The translations under genes were made by a program, and so were the position numbers. Below the pieces are notes generated by a model. It was not told where the DNA came from, ran no database searches, and saw nothing but the letters and a program-made list of their open reading frames with translations. Source: Chara braunii (taxonomy: Eukaryota; Streptophyta; Charophyceae; Charales; Characeae). Taken from it: a stretch of 20,445 bases of DNA. Positions 17,521 through 20,445 of this stretch are shown piece after piece. The DNA is taken from contig BFEA01000293.1 in the NCBI GenBank assembly GCA_003427395.1, positions 746,092 through 766,536 of the forward strand, in the 5' to 3' direction. Numbering within the stretch: position 1 is the first letter of the stretch; every line of letters begins with the position of its first letter.

Positions 17521-17940
17521 CATCCAGTTTCCGTTTATGTGTTTTGTCTAGTGATGAGGAGGAGCATTCCTACTCATAGCTGAAGGGGGTCTGGGACCAG
17601 CCATAGCCGGTGTGTTTCGGCCTTTGTCTGCACGGTATCAAGTGCTGATTTTTGCAGGCTGCTCAGTTTAGTCAGGTGCCCAAGTGGGCAAAACTTTTAT
17701 TCTCATTTGAATCAAGTATGCATCCAACTTCCGTTCATGGGTTTTGTGTAGTGACGAGTAGGAGCGTCGCTAATCTTGGCAGCTGAAGCGGGTGTGGGCA
17801 GATGAAAAGAGCCGCCCGTGTGTTCTGGTCTTGTTCTGCATAGCATCCAGTGCTGACTTTTGCAGGCTGCTGGCGGTGCTCGGTGTATCCCCAGGCGTCC
17901 AAGTGGACGAAAATTTTTCTCTCATCAAATCTGCTGCTAT
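17521..17940. repeat. Diverged ~200-bp tandem duplication
   Basis: Copy 1 starts CATCCAGTTTCCGTT at 17521 and copy 2 starts CATCCAACTTCCGTT at 17721. Shared landmarks include GTTTTGT(C/G)TAGTGA(T/C)GAG, AGCTGAAG(G/C)GGGT, GTGCTGA(T/C)TTTTGCAGGCTGCT and CAAGTGG(G/A)C(A/G)AAA. Divergence with small indels indicates an old duplication. A short + strand frame spans the second copy (17792-18019), but its counterpart in copy 1 is not conserved, so no gene is called. Confidence 0.8.
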
Positions 17941-18037
17941 GATTCTTCAACTCAACCCTGGTGTAAAGCTTCCTATCAATTGTGATTTCCACACTTTTGT
18001 TTTCCATTTGGTTTGTTAAACTTTGTTTGGGTGCGCT

Positions 18038-18064
18038 GAAGTAATTGAAGTTATTGAAGTTATT
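18038..18064. repeat. 9-bp tandem repeat, three units
   Basis: GAAGTAATT, GAAGTTATT, GAAGTTATT occur in succession. Confidence 0.8.
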
Positions 18065-18413
18065 GTCACTTGTTGAACCTTTGGCAAATTCTTACCAGTA
18101 TGCTCTTTGTCTCTCCTGGCTGCCTTGGGGAGCAGGGCTCAGGGTATGATGTGCTCTCTGTATTAAATAAAGTTCATCAAGTTGGATGTTGTTTCCTCTT
18201 TCTCTGGATGAATAGCTGATACAAGATGGCATGACCATGGTATGCAGGTCAGTAGGCAGCTGTGGATACTGAGTATGAAGGACCAATATGAGTCGCTGGG
18301 AATAGACGATTTTGTTCCTAGAATGGCACCGGACTTGCAGGTTATTTCCAATTTGACCCTGATTGACCTCCTCCCTTGCCCTTCCTCTTTTTCTTACTTT
18401 CCCTTTTTCTCTG
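18065..18413. other. No recognised gene
   Basis: An AATAAA hexamer lies near 18164, but no upstream gene on the + strand supports it as a polyadenylation signal. Frames on both strands are short and unrecognised. Confidence 0.35.
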
Positions 18414-18439
18414 TTTTTTTTTTTTTTTTTTTTTTTTTT
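18414..18439. repeat. T26 tract followed by an N
   Basis: A long T-run ends at an ambiguous base (18440). Read on the minus strand it is an A-tail and may mark a retroposed sequence lying at higher coordinates, but that sequence (from 18441) is not recognised. Confidence 0.85.
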
Positions 18440-18483
18440 NTCTGTTTCCCACAAACAGTGACAATTTCATTGCATTACATGTT

Positions 18484-18690
18484 ATCGAAAAATACAAAAT
18501 CATTTGAACCATCAGGTACAGCTTAGTGCGCAGATATCGAAAAATACAAAATCATTTGAACCATCAGGTACAGCTTAGTGCGCAGATATCGAAAAATACA
18601 AAATCATTTGAACCATCAGGTACAGCTTAGTGCGCAGATATCGAAAAATACAAAATCATTTGAACCATCAGGGACAGCTTAGTGCGCAGA
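18484..18690. repeat. 52-bp minisatellite, four copies
   Basis: Units start at 18484, 18536, 18588 and 18640. Each begins ATCGAAAAATACAAAATC and ends TTAGTGCGCAGA(T). The copies are essentially identical; the fourth has GGGACAG in place of GGTACAG and loses the terminal AT. Near-identity implies recent expansion. The unit has no long palindrome and no open frame that persists through the array. Confidence 0.97.
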
Positions 18691-19044
18691 GGTGCATCCC
18701 TGGCATTCACGACGGCTTACGCTTACAAACCTTTTCTCATGATGGCGAATGTGTACCTTCTGAGAAGCCTTGGCATGACCTGCCACATTGGTCATGTCGT
18801 CACACCTGAAATTGCCTTCTGCCATCCATCCCCTTATGGTTTGAAATTATATATGCATACATGTGTATATGTGCAAGTGTGCCGCCTTGGCGGCAGACGG
18901 GTGTGTGGGCACTTGGCGCTGAACCACACAAACGTGGCCAACCTTGCATTTTCTATTATATTTCCTATCTATACCTTTTCGTTATGGATGGCTTGTGATG
19001 ATTTGTTAAGGTAATGGCAGAGAGAATCTGTGGTTTTTTAAAAC
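18691..19044. other. No supported gene
   Basis: A 110-residue + strand frame (18682-19014) begins inside the minisatellite edge and has no recognisable domain, although it includes a hydrophobic end (FSIIFPIYTFSLW). I do not call it a gene on length alone. Confidence 0.35.

Positions 19045-19103
<59 letters not shown>
19045..19103. repeat. (CA)~29 microsatellite
   Basis: A pure CA run, with a second short ACAC run at about 19173-19187. Confidence 0.95.
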
Positions 19104-19105
<2 letters not shown>

Positions 19106-19765
19106 CAAAGACTGCTTTGATTCTGAATCTATTCACCTGGGTGGAATTGGGGCTGTTGTGGGGAAAATCTAAAACACACACACACACCCCTGTCAGTGCG
19201 TTGTGGCCATCTCTCCCAGCCGCACGTCTGTTCCGAAAACGGTGAAAAGACAGTTTTTGTGTAATTAAGTTGATTGGCAGAGACTATCTTTGAGTTCACA
19301 TCTCACTTGTGCTTCGTGTGAGAGTCGTGTGGATGGTGCCGTATATGGTTAGTCTGAAAGCATAGTAGTATATTTTCAATGAATCCAGACTGCATCTAGG
19401 CAATGGTATGCAGACAGTTTAGCTGCCTATCCAGAACTATCCAGAACTTCAGTTTGCAACCATGCATTTAACAGCCTGAAAGGATGAAAGGATACTTGTA
19501 CTAAGACGCTCATGGATGCCTCAGTGTGAGTATTGCCCTGATTTGGTTTTCTATGGTTTTGCTGAAAGGCTGAGAGCGGACACACATTAAGGACTTTCAT
19601 GGATGCATCCCTCCATAATTATCAACAGCTTGAAACGAAAGTCCCAGTGTGAGCACGCCCTGATTCTTGGTTGGTGGGTGCTGTTTTCTTTGTTTTTGTC
19701 AACCATTCTCTTCGTCTAGTCCTTAGTTTCATGCTGGCCCCATCTTTCTTTATCCTGCTATTCTG
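19104..19765. other. No gene; faint direct duplication
   Basis: TCATGGATGC followed by CAGTGTGAG..GCCCTGATT occurs at about 19510-19540 and again, more spread out, at 19599-19665. TATCCAGAAC is doubled at about 19429-19448. No coding frame is recognised. Confidence 0.4.
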
Positions 19766-19842
19766 AGTTTCACCATTTTTTTTTTTTTTTTTTTAATTTG
19801 GCCCATTTCTCGATTTATGCGTGTCATCCTTGCGCAGGGGCC

Positions 19843-19874
<32 letters not shown>

Positions 19875-19902
19875 ACGGATGTCCCGAAGGACTAGTTTCT
19901 CC
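19766..19902 (-). pseudogene. Retroposed U6 snRNA copy with A-tail and target-site duplication
   Basis: The minus strand from 19892 to 19796 is a well-preserved U6 snRNA copy: GTCCTTCGGGACATCC at the 5' end, the ACAGAGA box, the AGC triad, an intact GGATGACACGC segment and AATCGAGAAATGGGCC near the 3' end. Instead of the terminal T-run of a Pol III gene it runs into a 19-nt A-tail (19794-19776 on the minus strand). The flanks AGTTTCTCC (19894-19902) and AGTTTCACC (19766-19774) match at 8 of 9 positions and abut the copy and its tail. This is the signature of LINE-machinery retroposition. A TATATAA-like motif lies about 30-38 bp upstream on the minus strand, but no plant upstream sequence element is evident, so I take it as non-functional. 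Confidence 0.9.
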
Positions 19903-20048
19903 TTATTTATTTATTGTAGTTATTATATAAATCTTGGTGATGCATATTTGTTATCTTGAGCCTCCAGCGCACTAAAACTGCATGTATGAAGTCCTCAAGG
20001 GACAAGTTGGAGCCCCTAGGCACTGGTGCTTTTCATGTCTTCCAACAA

Positions 20049-20058
20049 AAGGGGGGGG
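20049..20058. repeat. G10 homopolymer
   Basis: A short G-run follows AACAAAA and is followed by GAGAGGGAAAGG. No gene is recognised in the surrounding 19903-20255. Confidence 0.75.
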
Positions 20059-20255
20059 GGGAGAGGGAAAGGCCTTTTGACAGACATGCACTCTCTTTCA
20101 GCTCTTTTGGCCTGACAATGGGTCCAAGTCAGATGGATGACATTTTTTTGGTTCATTGCTCAGCGAACGTCCCATTTAGCTGTCAAGATTGCTCATGCAT
20201 TCTGCAAATTTTGCCCGAGGGTTGTAAGTTGTAATTAGTAATGAGTCGGTGTTGC

Positions 20256-20335
20256 GGCGCACTGGTACGGTGTGCAGTGCGCCATGCGCGAGAGAGTGGT
20301 GCACGTGCGCGGAGAAAAAAAAAAAAAAAAAAAAA
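20256..20335 (+). repeat. GC-rich hairpin followed by A21; possible small retroposed RNA
   Basis: GGCGCACT (20256-20263) pairs perfectly with AGTGCGCC (20276-20283) around a 12-nt loop. A GC-rich segment with GTGCACGTGCGCGG follows, then 21 A at 20315-20335. A structured GC-rich sequence directly followed by an A-tail looks like a SINE or retroposed small RNA on the + strand. I see no convincing Pol III A and B boxes and no clear target-site duplication, so the identity is open. Confidence 0.35.
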
Positions 20336-20353
20336 GAACACCCAGCTGTGTCT

Positions 20354-20377
20354 CTGTGTGTGTGTGTGTGTGTGTGT
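20354..20377. repeat. (GT)~12 microsatellite
   Basis: A TGTG run preceded by GTGTCTC. Nothing is recognised in the remaining bases to the window end. Confidence 0.9.
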
Positions 20378-20445
20378 TGTCATATTCGCTATACAGTCAA
20401 AAAAAGCATGACTGTACCAGACTGTTTCGTCAGACTTTCACTGAC

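Noticed and set aside
18160-18170. AATAAA as the end of a real gene
   Set aside because: No supported coding region lies upstream on the + strand, and the hexamer is common by chance.
19903-19960. Pol III promoter making the 19796-19892 U6 copy functional
   Set aside because: A TATATAA-like motif is present, but no upstream sequence element is recognised and the A-tail with flanking duplication shows retroposition.

Overview
This is a eukaryotic nuclear window with no intact protein-coding gene that I can support. Its content is repeats, retroposed copies and decayed coding fragments. Two U6 snRNA-derived copies, a plant-type non-LTR retrotransposon (LINE) with a C-terminal zf-RVT-like zinc knuckle, long CT/GA/CA/GT microsatellites and many homopolymer tracts point to a large repeat-rich genome. 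A streptophyte (a charophyte alga such as Chara, or a bryophyte) is my best guess, but the sequence alone does not prove it.

Layout. 1-3380: microsatellite, two long inverted repeats, a ~183-bp tandem repeat and several diverged direct repeats, one family of which carries a hairpin. 3380-9690: a long block with no convincing gene, dense in short perfect stem-loops. It is rich in A and C on the + strand from about 4400 and pyrimidine-rich from about 7130. 10684-11839 (minus): remains of a Lys/Glu-rich coiled-coil protein gene with one in-frame stop, a frame change and an exact 174-bp (58-codon) internal duplication. 12892-15379 (plus): a 5'-truncated LINE broken by a single stop codon. 15499-20445: tandem repeats, microsatellites, poly-A/T tracts and the two U6 copies on the minus strand, one of which has an A-tail and probable target-site duplications.

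The most unusual structure is an array of ten stem-loops at 5755-6569, spaced 64-103 bp apart. Each has a nearly invariant hexaloop (ATCTTA, once ATTTTA) on a short inner stem (TCCA/TGGA, or GTTC/GAAC in two units), enclosed by an outer stem whose sequence changes from unit to unit while its two arms stay complementary. Loop conserved and arms covarying suggests selection on, or templated copying of, secondary structure. Weaker families of the same kind (variable arms, similar context) lie at 2029-2502, 4084-4159, 5142-5560 and 8383-8825. They may belong to one or more non-autonomous, probably LTR-type, retroelements, but I found no long terminal repeats, so that is inference.
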